Position numbers and translations under genes: made by a program. Below are positions 24,912-38,578 of a DNA stretch of 64,000 nucleotides, piece by piece. The DNA lies in contig JBBHKE010000953.1 in the NCBI GenBank assembly GCA_037447655.1, positions 217,001 to 281,000 of the forward strand, given 5' to 3'. Source of the DNA: Zygnema cylindricum (taxonomy: Eukaryota; Streptophyta; Zygnematophyceae; Zygnematales; Zygnemataceae). The notes under the pieces were generated by a model that made no database searches, had not been told where the DNA came from, and was given only the letters and a program-made list of their open reading frames with translations. Within the stretch, counting starts at the first letter, position 1, and each line of letters opens with the position of its first letter.

Positions 24912-27900
24912 CTCTGCCAGTCCAGGTGCTGTGGAGATGTGTTGAGGAAGATCACTGCGTTCCCAGTCTGCCTTGCTACTACCCATTTCACCTCCCTCCG
25001 CACCCTCCATTGCCACTTCTGTCACACTCTTCAAGACTTCTTGCGGATCAGCTCCTTCTTGAAGCTTTTGCGCTGTCTTCTCCATAGCCATCTGCCATCA
25101 AGCCCCGGCAATGAAGTAACGCCTTCATAGCTTTAGTATTTGCACTTCCCTTTCCACACACGCTCACAGAATCGCACATAAATGATTGCATTCACAAATT
25201 CTAAGGTTTTCACATTCGAAACACGGCAAGCAAATCAAAACATGCATATACAAATACAGAGAAAAGAAAAAGAGGCAGAGTCCACGTACCCTCCGCCTCT
25301 TGAAAGGCGAGCTTCGCAAATATGCATCGCTCAGTGGCCGTTGCGGCTCCATCGAAGCCTGCCTTTTTTCATCCTCAGCGAGCTGAGCATTCATCATTTC
25401 CACCTCCTCCTGCACAACTTTTGACAGCCCATGATGAAATCTTGTTTTTTCTCCCCATCTCCCCATCTCCCTTCCCTCCCCGCCTCCCCCCTCCCTCCCC
25501 CCCTCCCCCCCTCCCCCCCTCCCCCCCTCCTCCCCTCCCCCCCTCCCTTCCTCTCGTGTGTTTCTCTCGCTGGATGAAGAAACTTGAGAAGCAAAACTAT
25601 CCGCAACAAACAATAAAAAGGACACGAATCAAGGACAATGGTTCACAAAACAGACGATTTCAGCAGCTAAATTCAAAGACAGCTAAAGCCTTGCAGCCAC
25701 GTCATTGGGTGATGTCCCTTCTCACCACAGTAAGGGAACGTTTCCACTCTTCGTTCTCTGTAACCGACTGCGTATTTGCTCCTCTGCTTTGTGTGCCCCC
25801 AGGCCCGGCCTGATTCTCCCTCATGCCAGACAATACCTGTGATACCATAGGCATCATTTGAGCCATCATACCCCCGAGGTCGACTCCTCCGTCCCCTATC
25901 GCTGTCATCATGTTACCGAGACCAGGAGGTCCTGCCAGTTGGCGCGCCATACTGTTCATTGCTGGACTGCGCATCATTTGATTCATAAAGCTCCCAAGAC
26001 CTCCTGGAGAGCCTCCCTCACCACTCAAGGCCTGTAACATGCCCCCGAGCGGATCCTGGCCCGTTGCCTCTGAATTTCCTCTATTTTCTCTTCCTAACAG
26101 CTGCATCATATTGCCCAGGGGATTATCTGCTGCCTGTCTTGGACCGGACTGGGGAGTTTGCATGCCCATCATTGGTCCTAACAGCTGATCTATTCCCGAA
26201 CTCGTGTTGAATGGCCCGCCCAACTGTTGTCTCGTTGCAGTCCTTTCTGACGAGGTATTATGTTGTGACATTGAAGAACCTGGCATTTCATTTGAGGATA
26301 GTCCTAGGGACAGTGCTCTAGCACCCTCTCTCAGCAATTGTTGCTCCACTGATGGTGGTTGAGGTGCTCGCCTTCGAGACTGAAAACACAAAAAATATGT
26401 ACATTTCAGTAAGGAGATTGGTTCAACACCTTGCTACCATCACTAGGCTTGCAAGACTACGAAAAAGATCACTCACATCAGTGTAGCAGTAAAACCTGCA
26501 CAACCAACCTATGTCTCCACAGCGTGTTTGCTTTCAGCATCAAATAATCTGTTTATAACAAATTTGAACCCAGCAAAGTTTTTGATCGCGTCAAAAATTG
26601 AATGATGATGCAACAGATAACTATAAGAAACGTTATTGAAATTTCAAAAGGATATTGTGGGATTGCATGCATTTAACATGCGACCCATGGTGCTGAACAT
26701 ATGAGCATTGCATCACTGCCAGGGTTTACTTCCTTTTGCTCACCCGTGGTAAAGGCCGAAGACCGCCCAGGCCCAGGCCAAGTGGTGTAAACCCAGGAGA
26801 AACTCCACTGTCTACTCCTGCAGTATTTTCTTGGCCCTCCGCTCGAGCTGGTGCAATGGGTTGAGTGGCTTCAGTTGTAATGGGAGGAGAGGGCATGTTA
26901 GATGGCTCCTCTTCAAGCCGAGGAGCCACAGGTTGCTGCAAACACCAAGGTGGATACAAAAAACTCAACATGTCAAAGATAGCGGCTCAAACCACATCCA
27001 TAACCTTCATGCGAAGCATGAGATAGAACAGCACTGAAAGATTTCTTTCCACAAGAACCTAACAGACATGTGCCTTTTCTCAGCTTCCATCGACGAGCTG
27101 GAGCATGACTTGTAAAATAATGTGTGTATAAGATGTATAGAAAGCTCAACCTTATCTAGTATTACATAAAATCAAAAGTAGCACTGTAAAACATCCTGGA
27201 TTTCAAGAAAAACGACAAGGTGGGCTTTCTCAGTTTGAAAGACTTAAAAAATAATTTATCCCTTTTTATCCATAGTTCTGCATCTTAAATAACCAACGAA
27301 GCCAGGTCAAAAGACTTCAACCTAAACCAGAAACGAGAAAGCAAGCCATCTACCATACATACTTCCAGAAATAATTTGAACTCGTTCTCCTAAAGGAATT
27401 AAGATTGTACAGGAAAAAAAATAGAATCTGGCCTCCTATGCGAATGCACACAAGGCAGCTAGTGTTCCCCACTTTAGTCCAGTTTTGAACATCTGGAACT
27501 TATTTCACATGTAAGCGAAACTGCAACACATTCAGATTCAGTTTCGGCCACAGTGACATAGGCTCAGACAGGGAAGAAACATAAAAGATGACTTGTGATA
27601 AGGTGGCCAAATATTGCACTACATTATTTGTTGCTGGCATTATGGAAGAATAGTTTCAGCAAAATGATGAGAAGGATGGCTGTCCACTCCAACTATTACT
27701 AAACAAGTTTGTGATTTCAGGTCAGAAAAACACAGAACCAATTCAGTGTTATTAACTTGTGCTCTGTCTTGCAGAGCTTCTGTTTGTATTCATCCCTTGA
27801 AAAGAAGAACGGCTTAAACCCCCTAACAAAAATCGTCACGTCAAACGATACAAGAAAAAGGTGCGAGAAACTAAATATAAGAACAACAAAAAATATGAAA

Positions 27901-30900
27901 AATCAACCAGGCCGCCTGTGCCCTGGCCAAATACGTTTAAACAATCAACATATTAATGGCACCTTTCAGCTACCTGACAACACATAAACTTGTATTTCTC
28001 AGTGCACACTTGTCAAATTATTAAAATGAATAAAATTATCACCTTCCAATTGACTGTGTCCAAATGAACATCAGAGAAGTGTGCACAAGAGAAAAGATGT
28101 TTTAAAAGGCAAAAAAAACATTAACGCCAAAAACAATACACGGTGCACCCGTCACATCACTTCATAACGGTGAAATTTCAGACATCGCCATAGTTTTTCC
28201 AAAACAACAAAATCTAACCTGAAACTTCACCTAAGAAAAAAGCCAACGAAGGAACAAATGACCATATGCATAATGCACTGAAGAAGTTTGATGCTCCCAA
28301 CCTGCACTGGAGCTGGAGGAGCTGCTGGAGGAGCCTGTGGAGGAGGAGGGGGGGGAGGGATGTCCTGAACTCGTTGGAGTGCCCCTGCAAGCTGTCGAAT
28401 GAGAGGACTCAACAACTGTGCTAAATCACCCTGGAGGGAGGCTCCTCCCTCTTCCCTATTTTGATTAGGTGCACTACCACCTGCTGCTTCTCTCCCATTC
28501 CCACTTCCAGGCTGGGCAGTTCCTCCAGGTGCTGGTGATGAAGCTGCTGTCCCCTGTTCCCTGTTGCTCCCATTCCCTAGTTGAACACCCGATGCATTCT
28601 CCTCCATGGACTGTTCTCGCATAGGAAGGTCCTGACCGGGTCTGAAAAGTGGGGGACGAAATGTCACAACTGTAGGTGTTGTTGTAGGTGGTCCTTGGCC
28701 TGACTGCTCTGGCTGCGCTGACACTTGCATTGGTGTGCTTCCAATTTGGACCTCGATTTGTGCAATAGAAGGTCCAAAAACAGATGGTCCAAAAGGTCCG
28801 GAATTCCGAAATGTCCCAGAAGCCCTTCTGTTGCCAGATTCATCTACTGTACCGGGCTGTCTGATTGACTCTCGTGGTTGCTCAATCCCAAGACTTTGCC
28901 CAAAAGGAAAAGACTGGGATCCCACATGAATTACACCTGCTGATTGTGAATGGTCTACGGATAAAGGTGCTGTCCTACCAGACCCACTTGGCTCTGCCTC
29001 TCCTGATGCTGGTGGGACCGGTAATACAACTGATGTAGAAGCTCCACCAGACTGTGAGCTTGGTGTTGGTGTGGTGGAAGCGTGATCCAAGCCACCTACG
29101 GAAACGTGAGGTTGAGTCTCTCCATTTGAGGCCAGAACCTGAACTGCACCCTGATGGGCTCCTGAATTGCGCCTTGGCTGGTAGTAACACAGGTAGAGTA
29201 TAAGACTTCAAAAAAGAATGATTGCAAGACTTTCCCCAGAATTCCCCTTTCTACTTTAACAATGTATCGCATCCTCAGTGTCCATAATAGGGGCAGTCAG
29301 ATTCGACAAACAAGGCCACATTTTCCTTCATGGCCAGAGTCATTCAAAATTAATACGCAATTTGTTCCATAGCAATTATTTTCGATCACAGGATAAGCCA
29401 TCCCTCACCCCTTCTCCCTAAATTGGTGACAAGGGGGGAGGAAATAATAAACGCTTACGCAAAATAACTAGCCCAAGCATTCCAACATGGCTTCAAACTT
29501 TCATAGAGATAGAGATTAAGATGGGGCTCCTTGGACTCGCTAAGCCCACACCCATGGGAACATATACCTCAACTCACCTTAACAATCTGGTAGCTTCAAA
29601 TTCTTCCAAGTTATTCTTCTACAATGATTTACTTTTTCATTCACAATTATTAAGCTGAAACGGTCAAGTTCACCTCTCATTGGACGGAGGAATGCTTCTA
29701 GATGGCAACACCCAAATTTATCGAACGATGATTAAGCAACACAGTAAGACTTCTCTCTTTCAGTAGAGAAATAAAATTATCAAAAGAAAAAAGAAATGCC
29801 TGTAATGCAGGGGCAGTAAGGACACAGACTTACCTGAACGATCATAGGATTAGGACCGAACTGATTGATGAACACAGCGGGCCCCAATCGCAAGTGTGAC
29901 TCTCCCTGTTACACCAGAGAAAACAGTATGACAGTTGTTGTAGCGACACATTATGTTAAGAGACGTATTTCTGGCAATTATACATAACAGCCCACAAAGA
30001 GGAGAGGTACCACCAAATTAAAAAAAATAAAAATTGGAAGGGATGTGCTTCATCAATATCGAGGTAATAAGTAGTAGCCAACGCAATGAACCGCATTCTG
30101 TTCCAAAGTAACACAAAGCTTTGCTCATAAAAAAACTGGTCTTCCCAAAAGTTCCTCGTAAGAAGACCATAATAACTTCTTTACATCAACTTCCCTAACC
30201 GTAGATTTAAAACAAATTCCATTCCTTTGTTGCCTTTATTCTCTCATCTCTGCCACCAGTACAGCACTGATAACGCGAAACTCACACACATTGCTGCAGG
30301 TCCAAAAATGCTGATCAGCAAGAACACGTGATAAAAGATTATCCTCACAAGGCTTAACATTGTAAATTATAATTTTGGCATCAGATTTGCATTTGGATTT
30401 CTAGTCACATTAACGACAAATCAAACAAGCAATTTGCAGTGGTTCCAATACTTTACAGCTTCCTGTGGAACATTTCACGCACGATATGATACATACAAAT
30501 CAGAATCAAGCAAGGTGGACCAAGAAAAAAAGGCAAAATAATCTGTCAGAACATGAAATATTAGTTTGGTGCAATTCATCAAAAAACAACATAAACAACC
30601 AAATATAGTAGTATGTCTGTAGGATTAATTATGTCATTCTAGTTGCCACCATAAAATTTTGCATGACCAGCTTCTAAGGTAAGCCCAGTGATGAAAACCC
30701 AAAAACTTACTTGAACTGTCAGTACGGTCTAGTACATTGCACGCATCACCTATCAAACAATAAAAACGGAATATACGAGTTGTAGAAAAGGTCCTAGCCT
30801 GCACACTACTTCGCACCAAATGGGTTCTACCATTTCAAACATTTTTAGTAATTGTTCTAACCGAATAAGATATGTTAAACACTCGAGACCCTAATACACT

Positions 30901-33900
30901 TCTTCAAACCATCTCTTTTCAACCCTGGCCACCAAATACCTTTCCCAGCATCCCATATCCCAATACAATGTTTTATCCTTACATACGCCATAGATACGCT
31001 AGAAACTGCATGCGCTACTTCTGTCCAGCACACCGAAGAAGCACCACGGAGTGGTACGACAGCGATCACAAGAAAAGAAATCCACAATTAATGATTGACA
31101 GCATTCCCTCTTGGAGGAAAATGTCTAACCATGGGTGCAAGAGTCCCCTGAGTAATCCATGCTTCAAACGAGGTTTTGTCTGTTGTCGCATCTTCACAAA
31201 AGGCTGTCTATATGAAAAAATGTTGATATGTTCAGGCTGAGGCCTCATCATAGAGCAACCATTGCAGAACATAAAAACTATGACAGCAGAAAACATAGAA
31301 TCCGCAGAAAAAATGTGCAGGAGTGTACATACTTTTCTCTGAAAAGCACAGAGTCGTTAAAGGAAGACCCATTTCAGCTTGAGATCAATAGTCTCCCGCC
31401 AGAGGTGAGGCATTGCAGTGTTGCATGTGCGCGGGTGGTATTTGGCCCAAGTTGGGGTCAAACTAACCGAACCACGAAACACCGGTTTTCAGGTGGTTTG
31501 GTCCAAAATTAGCCTTAACGTTTTGGAAAATTTTGGGTCGATAGAATTCTTTGAACAACTTGATGCATTTAGTCGCACATGGATTGAAACACAGTATAAT
31601 ATGAATGTGCAGTGAAGGGAAGTACAGAGATAGAAACACAAAGGATCAGGATACAACAGTAGTACAATAAAAGCAAAATAATCTTACAGGCTTTTATGTC
31701 AATTTAACGATTCTACGTGATTTGGTTCAGCTGAACAGAGCAAACCAACTGTCTAGAAAAAAACCCTCAAGGCATTGGAAACATTTGGTGCAGCTTAAAA
31801 TAAAACTGAACCAAGCCAAACTGAGCCAAGCTGGCTACTATGTGTTACAGAGACTGGATGTGAGTTCCATAAAGACATAATCCATAATGTCCGTCCATAG
31901 TAGAAGAGCTTCCATATTATTAGTTTCTTCTGAAGTTACTAACAAAAAATAAATGCATGTTAGACAGTCTAGCCTACAATAAACCTAATAAACTCAAATA
32001 CGTTTAATAAGCTGTCCCTACAACAGCTCGTATGGCCCACACCGACCGCCTATAAATGGGCTAATCTAGCACATTTGATGAAGAAACCAACTTCCAACAA
32101 TCAGCTACGTCAGCTAATTTTGTATACAAATACTAGTAACCCGATAACTCAAACAAGTGTACTCCCAACAAGTCCAATCAATAACCATAAATTCCATACT
32201 TGGTCATGCTCTAAAATTTTCTGCAAATTATAAAATCTTCAAAGCTTTTTGGGACCTGGCTTACATATGCCCCACGCTCGCTTTTTAACAAAAAAACAGA
32301 TTCAGTTTACATGCACGAAAAAATCGCCAATTCTCTTACCCTGCTCCTGAAAAAGGCAAACCCCACTAAAAACAAGTACAGCAAATCTAGCCAAAATTCC
32401 AAGCAGAAAACTAAAGAACTGCACACACAAGGATTCTTTGCCCCAATATCCTTGCCTACCTTATAGAACCTTATCATCATAAAACGAATCACCATGCTCG
32501 TTCATTGAATATCCTTTGAAGCATGTCGACCAAAAGCATCCCCCAAAGTAAAATCCAAAATGCCCCAAATTCTCAACGAAACAGGACAGACAAACTTACA
32601 GGGTTGCTTCCAAGCCGAACAGATAAGCATGCTCGTCCTAGCTCCTGCAGCAATGACCCTAATTGTTGTAAATGATTCCCCCCTTGATGGATTACCCTTT
32701 GATGGGCAGAGCGCTCGTTAGCGTCTAAAGTGCTCTGCTCCCTCAAAAGTTCCCGCGACGTAGCCTGTTTCCCTCAAATGGCACCCGTTTTAAAAACTGT
32801 TAATCAAGGAAACAACAATCATCAAGATCTGTTGGGTTTTCATAGAAAATCCATCAAAAGTTTCGTCACTCCTGATGTCAATAAAAGAGTGGCACTCACT
32901 TGTATTGCAATGGGAAAATGTATTTTTGCAAACTTAAACAGTTTTCAGGTGAACACGGTCCTTTCCATACATTTATAAGAAGGAATGGCGTGCATGTCCC
33001 ATGGTTCAAAACGAATGACTTCCAATCTAAAATACTTGGATCACTTCCAAGAACTAGTCTGAATCTCTAAGTTTGTGTTCTACAATACCTATGCTCTACA
33101 GTAGGCAATCAGCAAACAAGATGAAAGCAGGAACAAAAATGAGTACAACTCTCACTAAATAGTCTTACCGCCAAATGTTCAGAGAATCGGCCTCGAAGGA
33201 GAGATTCCACAAGCTGCAGAAGGGGCACGAGTTCAGCAGGACGGACTTCACCAACCGGAGTATCAGCCCTTCTGGAAGAACCTGTGACATTGGGACCTAC
33301 AGAGGGAGCTGAGCCTGCTTCCAGAGAAGGTGCAGGAGACTGTGACAAATCTGAAGCAACAGCTGTGAGAGTATTATATCCAGCCTCATCCACCCTAGCA
33401 GATTCAGATGCTCCATTTTCTCTCCTAGCCACTTCTGCGGAATGCTGCAACGCCGCCTGAAACCGTTCCAAATACTGCCGCATGATGACCAGGGAGTCAA
33501 CCTGCAAGTCAAAGTACCGGTCAAAACCAGAAGGTAATTTTCCAAACAACATCTTCAATTTAAAAGAACAAGTCGAATTAGTTATTATGAAAAAATGTGG
33601 AAGACAACAAAAAACATCCTCCGCACTGCACAAGCTTCCTCGACATTTGTTAGAGCCATAATTAATGTTATATCTATGCAAAAAAGCAGGCCCCACTAAT
33701 CCCTCACCTGGCTGTCCATGGTTCTCTGGTTAAACCATTTTTCATTTCCCCTCAGCATCAACCCTATCATCCAACTTCAAAGATACATATATAACACATT
33801 AAGAAACAATACAAGCAATTGCAACTCTAAATTGCCTTAACACACCTGGTTAGAAGAGGGGCCTCCCACCCCAAGAAGGCCAAAAGGAGGGCCATGTAAT

Positions 33901-35630
33901 ACGTGCAAGCCAGGTGGGAGGCCATAAACAGTGTCAATCCTTAGCTCCACTGCTTGAGTGTTTGATTGCATGCGAACACCACCATTGCCGTTGTTAGTTT
34001 CTCGACTGCCAGCAGCTTCAGCTCCATCCTGCAAGGAATTGAGTAAAATCACAAACAAGAGGGCTGCTTCTAGAATTGATATTTCTCGCAGTATAAACAA
34101 GGAGGAGTGAGGAGGATGAAATCTATGTAAATGTCAGCATAAAAGTGCACATTGGATTGTCATTGCTTGTTCGCAGCTTCTCAACAGAGCACGATGTTAT
34201 TGCACCAAAACCGTTTCCTCATGGCCTCAAATCTACCCAGGGAAGAACTTGATAATATGATCCCTCCAAAAACAGCTTCACCGATAGAAAAGCAGCAAAC
34301 GAACTTACCCTTTCACCTCCACCAGCGCCACCACCGCCGACAGCAGAATCAAAAGTGTTGAGCACAGATGCTATAATCTGCAATGAACACTCAGATAAAA
34401 GAGCAAGCAAAAACCAAAGCAAATCAAGATGGTTATATTGCTATAACAAATGAAACTTACTACCTATATCAACGAAAAAGTGGGAAAGTGCCTAACAGAG
34501 GAGATTTAACTGCTAGTTGTGAGGAAAAGCACATCGCAACTGTAATTTACAGGTCAGAAACTTGTGTAACTGTGTTTGCAGAAATAGGGTGTTTGGAGCA
34601 TACTCTGTTCAGGTCAGGCAATCCAGTTGCGTCCACGGGCATCGAAAGAGCTCTCATTGTGACGCCAGGCATTGCTGTCAGAGAGGGCATGCTCCCTGCA
34701 ATTACAAAGCTCCACGTGAAATTTTGCGAACAAAAAGCCACAATAAACGTGAAAAGCCCAGGAAAATCAAACTACAATATAAGAAAGTAGGGAGAACTTC
34801 ATGTGGAAGTGTGAAAGTAACTATAAACGGAGAACTGCTTAAATTCGCAATGGAAAATTTTATTCCCTGTCCTTAAAATCAGCGGTAACGCATACATACT
34901 TTGAGCATACATATACATAAGCATTCATACGCATACATAAGCATACCTTAAATATACACACATACCTTGAGTATCGGCAGCATTTATCCTGGGAGGCGTG
35001 TCTGAAGCCTGCCCTTGATTTGTGGCCGGAGCTGCGAGGCGTGCCACCAGGTGTAACACATGGTCGTCTTCCACATCTTTTTAGATCGAGTCAAGGCAGT
35101 TTCCACCACATGCAAGTAACACATGACGGACATTGCATGCAGGCTACGCATAAAAAGAAACACAAATAATACAGAAAACGAAATACGAGCGGAAAAAAGA
35201 TACTGTATTCAGAGAGACGCTGGTCGTCCTTCAGAACCTTCCCTCGGCAAATCAGTCGTTGCAACTCAGGCGGAACATTTGCGTCGAGTGCAATACGCTC
35301 CTTCAGAAGTGGTACAGGAATCTGCAACAAGAAAGCTCACCGAAAAACAGCTCACCAAAAAATTCTTACTGATCTTTGTCTTCTGCTGACATTAAAAAAC
35401 ATGAAGATAAAGTCTGATTGATGCTGCTAGCCATCCGAAAAATCCTTAGAACTAAGACCGCAGTATACTGGCTCAGAAGAGACGGCGTCAAGACAACCAT
35501 TGCACCATTCACTTACATCCTTTGGCACGAGAATGGTGTATGTACGAGAGTCAAGTGTCTTCACTTTGATTGACACAAGGCACTTCTCATCGACATCAGA
35601 TAACTCCCTGTTTCCTGGTGTTCCATCCAT
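24912..35630 (-). CDS. BAG6: BAG6/Scythe-like ubiquitin-domain protein
   Basis: This is probably a ubiquitin-like-domain chaperone/triage factor for mislocalised proteins (family knowledge). Exons, 5' to 3': 35517-35630, 35204-35321, 34966-35076, 34604-34695, 34309-34377, 33846-34028, 33169-33501, 32600-32644, 29834-29905, 28302-29177, 26744-26935, 25726-26379, 25290-25409, 24912-25091. All have GT-AG borders and matching phases, about 1,057 codons. Residues about 18-93 are a ubiquitin-like fold (VSIKVKTLDSRTYTILVPKD; LQRLICRGKVLKDDQRLSEY; VEDDHVLHLVARL). Then come a Gly-rich linker, the conserved LRLGPAVFINQFGPNP segment, a long Pro/Gly/Ser-rich region with a seven-proline run, Met/Gly-rich repeats (GNMMQLLG, LGSFMNQMMR) and a basic FKRRR possible nuclear signal. 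ATG 35630 starts just before the ubiquitin fold. The C-terminal exon is unresolved. Confidence 0.85.
25430..25560. repeat. CCCTCC-rich tract in BAG6-like intron 12
   Basis: About 120 bp of repeated CCCCCCTCC lies between exons 13 and 12. The transcribed strand product is G-rich (GGGGGGAGGGGGG) and could form G-quadruplexes. Open frames here are compositional. Confidence 0.85.
29906..32599. other. Long BAG6-like intron 8 (2.7 kb)
   Basis: This lies between the exon ending SVRLGSNP and the exon starting GESHLRLG. It is AT-rich with no recognisable coding frame, and I see no transposon termini. Confidence 0.7.
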
Positions 35631-35736
35631 GGCGCCAAAATTCTTTCAAAAAAAAAGGAAAAAAGATTAGGATAGTCTAACAGATTTATGAGGCATAGGA
35701 AAAGCTCATGCCGGCAAATGCATGGACTAGTGACAC

Positions 35737-36050
35737 TAGTGTTGGGTATCGGGTTAATTCATATCGCGATAATATCGATATTCGATATATCGAATATTGA
35801 TCGAGCAGGATCCTCGATATATCGTACCGAGACCAACATAAACAATCGCGATATATATCGCGGTGTATAGTATTTTTTAAATTTATTTTTTTTATTTTTT
35901 TATATAATATGTTATTTTAGCGAAAAAGTCAAATTGTCTAATACAGTAATACGCCACGTACGCCGTGATTTTCGTTCCGTGACCTAAATGTAGACGCCGC
36001 AAAATGTAACCGACAAAAAGTACTAATTCTGAAATTGTAATGATTAATTA
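35737..36050. mobile_element. hAT-type terminus (TAGTGTTGGGTATCG family), one end only
   Basis: It starts TAGTGTTGGGTATCGGGTTA and continues with ATCGCGAT/GATATATCG palindromes. It stays alignable with 52023-52340 through the motif CCGCAAAATGTAACCGACAA. No opposite terminus is visible before the coiled-coil exons, so this copy is truncated. It starts about 105 bp upstream of the BAG6-like start codon, in that gene's likely promoter. Confidence 0.75.
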
Positions 36051-36344
36051 TTTGGGGTATGGTTACACGAGGAGGTCTCTGTAATAGTACGGACAGCAAA
36101 ATTTATGTATTCACAAGTGGCAGTAACTCGTCGTTTCGCCACTGCTTGGCGCGCTCTTTACCTGCCACCACTTTCAGTTCGGCTTTTACGGGTTTTGATA
36201 ATCGTCGCTTTTGGAATGATCTCCCGTAAGGACTTGTCGCACATAGATAAGCTGCTTTACCAGTCAATTTTGGGGGTCTTCGTTTGAGTCCTACGGCAAC
36301 CATAGCACTACTGTAGCAGTTTTACTAGGGGAGTTAGGATCCAG

Positions 36345-36905
36345 TGGCGTCCGTAGCCACTTCACTTCTCTCGAGGACAACACTCTTATTTTGGCTCATG
36401 TGGTCTCTAAAGTCGATGAGGGTTTGTTACCATTTCAACAATCTTTATTGTCCCAAGACCAAGTTCCTCCGTTCTTTTTCCTCGTCACCAAAAGTCACTC
36501 AAGGGTGTAACCACATTTCTCAATCGGGTAATCGCTGTTGATTTGAAGAACATTCTTGAGGTGCTCCCTTCGGTTGAAGCACATGGTTGACTTCGCTCTT
36601 GTTCGTGGCTAAGGGTTGGGACTTGGTTTGTTGCTACACCAATATTTGCCTCACTCCTTTGTCTTCTTCACTGTTATTTTCCGTGATTCGCTTACGCCTC
36701 GGTTTGCCGCACTCTCGCTCACAAGCAAGTCCCATTACATTTGCGGTCAATTTATAGATGAGTAAGGCGCCCGTTTGCTCCTTTACTCGCACGATGGGGA
36801 GTGAGCAACTGCACACGGTATGGTTCAAGATGCAACAGCCACGGTGGGAAGCGAAGCAGGGTTCATAGTCAAACACGAAATGTCACATATACTGTCCTCA
36901 ATATA
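36345..36905 (+). mobile_element. Decayed R2-like retroelement fragment
   Basis: Nucleotide stretches align with the 52616-53935 frame, for example GACAACACTCTTATTTTGGC with the GDTPVLATV region and the segment near 36795-36900 with the HDTIRDTVATIASEGGFSVRREVSHI region. Frame and intermediate blocks are lost. As at 52023, it follows a hAT-type terminus. Confidence 0.65.
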
Positions 36906-37063
36906 AGGGGTCGTGGATCTTAGCACTGAATCTGACCTGGTCTGGTAGAGCTTACAAACCTTTGCTGTCAACATGAACTATTGCTAATGTCATGTTTATG
37001 TGTGTTTTGAAAAGTATTGTTTGAATAATGGCTCACCTTCGTTCTTCATTCCTCTCTTTACAG

Positions 37064-37902
37064 GATAAAGTGGGACCTTCGAAAACGTTTGAACATACAC
37101 AGGAGCAGCTACAAGCTTCCACAGAAGAATACACAACCATGGGCAGGTATCGATATAGTATCATCTTGTGGTTTCTTCTCAATTCTTATAGACATACTTG
37201 ATGCACATTACGTGCATGAGTTGCCTCATCTTTTTTATTTGGAGTCTTTCTCACGTTTGCAGGGAACTTGATGAGCTTCAGCTTGAAATTACACGACTGC
37301 AATTAAAACTGGAGGCTCAAGAGGGTGCATCTGAGGTACGCACATTTGTCCTCTAGGACCTGCATTTTTTCGCTTTACATCACATCGCGTAACTGGTTCT
37401 TTAGTTGATTTAGTCGACATCATTGTGGTACTGACCATTATGGTGCATGTTGTGGCATTTTGTCACATTTGTCCTAGTTATGGGATGCTGCTCCGAGCAG
37501 AATGATTGCAAGCACTTTTTAGTTTCCGACTTCTGGCGAAATTCTTAAAATGTTTTTTATACACATTTGGAACAGTTTGCCAACATGCCAGAATTTCAAT
37601 ATCTTTTATTTTATTATTATAGTTCTACAGATTTTGTAGAATCGCTCCTAATTTTTCTCGTTACCTCGCTCAATCCTTTCTGTTGGGTGACAATTGACTT
37701 ATATGCTTGATCATTCCCCCAATTGCATTTTAGTTACCATGATACCTTTTCGAGACACTCACTTGTTCCCTATTAATTGGCAACTGCGTGTTGAAATGTC
37801 CAGGTCAGGGCTAAGATGGATGAAGCGAGAATTGCTGAGCTGGAGGCACTTGTCAGTGCTGAACGGCCTTCCTTTTCGAACGAGAGAGATGCGAGTAACT
37901 AA
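37064..37902 (+). CDS. Last three exons of a coiled-coil protein gene (5' part missing)
   Basis: Exons 37064-37146, 37263-37335 and 37804-37902 have AG/GT borders and consistent phases (2, 0, stop TAA 37900-37902). They encode about 84 residues with a heptad-like pattern (ELDELQLEITRLQLKLEAQ; MDEARIAELEALV), a likely coiled coil. I do not recognise the family. No start codon or upstream exons are visible: the sequence just upstream is transposon remnant and the BAG6-like promoter. It may be a gene fragment, or a gene truncated by insertion or rearrangement. Confidence 0.5.
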
Positions 37903-38578
37903 GGGTTGCCGCATTGCATCCAGTGGGATTCATACTTGCCAAGTGAGTGAGTGATCATCGAGAGAGGAAACGATGTTGGAAAGCCATAGGTGCATAAATC
38001 CGTTTATCATATTTAACTTTTGTCATTATAAAAGAGGACATAGTTCTCACAAACCCTAAACCCTTTCAGTATCCCATGTTTCCTCACACCCAACATTGCA
38101 TACGGGTGGCACGGCTCGGGTTGCAACGGCATCCAGTGAATAGGAAAACATTATGGCACAGGAAACAGAACTAAGATTGACATACATGTGCATTCTCCAC
38201 AACAAGAGCTTTAACTCAAAAACAAAAAGAAAAAACTTGCGACAGCAGGTATATAGAACCTTGTTAATTCAAGTACAACCACGACAGTAATCAACAACAA
38301 GCTTTAACATATTTCTAGATTACTTTAACCACTTCCACACAGTGATGACCGACAGATGGCAGAAGCTTGTTCAGTTACCCTCAATAGCCAAAGATAAACT
38401 TGCTTCTAAGGGTTTGGGAATAAGGTTTGGAAAAGTATCAACATTTGCAAAATTCAGAAGGCTAATTAAGGGTTTGTGCCCATCTAAGTGCAGCTTAACG
38501 ATGTAACTTTGTCTTTTACTGAAGATTCTCCGTAATAATTTTTAGGGTTGCTTCCCAATGCTCGAATATGAGAGGTTA

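Noticed and set aside
25164-25813. Proline-rich and Glu/Gly-rich frames
   Set aside because: They cover a BAG6-like intron with CCCTCC repeats and the antisense of real exons.
28735-28929. Plus-strand frame inside the large BAG6-like exon
   Set aside because: Shadow of the minus-strand coding exon 28302-29177.
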